NCBI GenBank assembly: GCA_017646785.1
Contig: JAGCLX010000037.1
Coordinates: forward strand, 1-7,810
Length of the DNA stretch: 7,810 nucleotides
Direction: 5' to 3'
From: Alistipes sp.
Lineage (GTDB): Bacteria > Bacteroidota > Bacteroidia > Bacteroidales > Rikenellaceae
The notes below the pieces were generated by a model, which was not told the origin of the DNA, ran no database searches, and worked only from the letters and a program-made list of their open reading frames with translations. Shown piece after piece: positions 7,102 to 7,810 of the stretch. Each line of letters begins with the position of its first letter. The stretch's first letter is position 1. Made by a program: the position numbers and the translations under genes.

Positions 7102-7810
7102 ATGGCAAAAAGTTACGAAGCAGCCGGTGTAAATCTCGAGGCTGGTTACGAAGTTGTTCGACGCATCAAGTCGCACGTATCATCTACAAAGCGCGTAGGC
7201 TCAATGGGTAACATTGGCGCATTTGGCGGAATGTTTGACCTCGCAGCTCTCAACATCAAGGAGCCAGTATTGGTTAGCGGTACCGACGGCGTGGGTACAA
7301 AGCTCAAGTTGGCATTTGAGATGGATAAGCACGACACTATCGGTATCGACGCTGTTGCAATGTGCGTAAACGACGTATTGGCCCAGGGTGCAGAGCCTTT
7401 GGTGTTCTTGGATTATGTTGCAGTAGGCCACAATGAGCCCGCTAAGGTGGAGGCTATCGTTGCAGGTGTTGCAGAGGGTTGCAGTCAGGCAGGTTGTGCT
7501 TTGGTTGTTGGCGAGACTGCTGAGATGCCCGGTATGTACCAGGATGGTGAGTACGACATCGCGGGCTTCACCGTGGGTGTTGTAGAGCGCTCGAAACTCA
7601 TCGATGCTGGCGAGCGTGTGAAGGTTGGTGATGTGTTGGTAGGTATCGCTTCAAGCGGTGTTCACTCTAATGGCTTCAGCCTTGTGCGCAAGGTAGTTAG
7701 CGACAATAACCTCAAGCTCAGCGAGACATACCCCGAGATTCCTGGTCGCACTCTTGGTGAGGCGCTTCTCACTCCCACACGCATCTACGTTAAGCAGGTG
7801 TTGAAGGTTA
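7102..7810 (+). CDS. purM: Phosphoribosylformylglycinamidine cyclo-ligase PurM (partial, 3' end off window)
   Basis: PurM (AIR synthetase) uses ATP to close FGAM into AIR, directly after PurL. The first 236 codons are present and open to the right edge. Members are usually about 340-390 residues, so a third or more is missing. Motifs in order are [15 protein letters not shown] (5-19), [12 protein letters not shown] (36-47), [13 protein letters not shown] (59-71) with the ATP/metal-site aspartate D62, [18 protein letters not shown] (83-100), [26 protein letters not shown] and TPTRIYVK near the edge. PurM and PurL share this ATP-binding fold. The start at 7102 follows purF by 20 nt of A-rich sequence. 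Its context AGAATTATG is identical to that of purE. The cut is the window boundary, not a break in the gene. Confidence 0.95.
   Translation, partial: MAKSYEAAGVNLEAGYEVVRRIKSHVSSTKRVGSMGNIGAFGGMFDLAALNIKEPVLVSGTDGVGTKLKLAFEMDKHDTIGIDAVAMCVNDVLAQGAEPLVFLDYVAVGHNEPAKVEAIVAGVAEGCSQAGCALVVGETAEMPGMYQDGEYDIAGFTVGVVERSKLIDAGERVKVGDVLVGIASSGVHSNGFSLVRKVVSDNNLKLSETYPEIPGRTLGEALLTPTRIYVKQVLKV

Larger units (their letters stand above)
737..7810 (+). other. purELCFM operon (continues past the window)
   Basis: Five purine genes follow each other on one strand, with gaps of 35 nt (purE-purL), 8 nt (purL-purC), 8 nt (purC-purF) and 20 nt (purF-purM). I see no terminator or promoter in any gap. No start has a clear Shine-Dalgarno sequence. 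purE and purM share the same start context, AGAATTATG (731-739 and 7096-7104). Single transcription from the promoter near 499-529 is inferred. Confidence 0.85.

Overview
The window is the 5' end of a de novo purine biosynthesis operon, purE-purL-purC-purF-purM, all on the + strand. It is preceded by about 736 bases of non-coding DNA with unusual repeats and a structured leader. purM runs off the right edge. Several signs point to a member of the Bacteroidales (Bacteroidota). The best promoter has the Bacteroidota form (TTTG-like box, 19-bp spacer, TAnnTTTG). No start codon has a clear Shine-Dalgarno sequence; A-rich or AT-rich stretches precede them instead. PurL is the long single-chain form, and codon use leans strongly to TTG, GAG, AAG, CGC and CGT. 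I would not name a genus.

Region by region: positions 1-148 hold no gene I can support. Positions 149-410 hold three successive inverted repeats, each built of short tandem units. The first two (A, 149-227, and B, 249-346) share one design at an exact 100-bp offset: four left-arm units every 8 bp, a GGGGTGGGGGT loop, then right-arm units every 9-10 bp. The base change in the left arm (GTCAC to ATCAC) is matched in the right arm (GTGAC to GTGAT), so pairing is kept. The third (C, 351-410) has 9-bp units of a different sequence. A promoter lies at 499-529. It is followed by a leader of about 200 nt that can fold into a closed domain (543-626) and then a strong terminator-like hairpin (660-698), just ahead of purE. 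This looks like an attenuator or riboswitch-type control element of no class I recognise.

The genes work as one pathway block. PurF makes phosphoribosylamine from PRPP and glutamine. PurL converts FGAR to FGAM, PurM closes the ring to AIR, PurE converts N5-CAIR to CAIR, and PurC adds aspartate to make SAICAR. purK, purD, purN, purB and purH are not in this window. Because PurL is single-chain, no purS or purQ is needed. Gaps inside the operon are short (35, 8, 8 and 20 nt) and hold no terminator, so the genes are probably cotranscribed. All five proteins look intact. The novelty lies in the upstream DNA, not in the enzymes.
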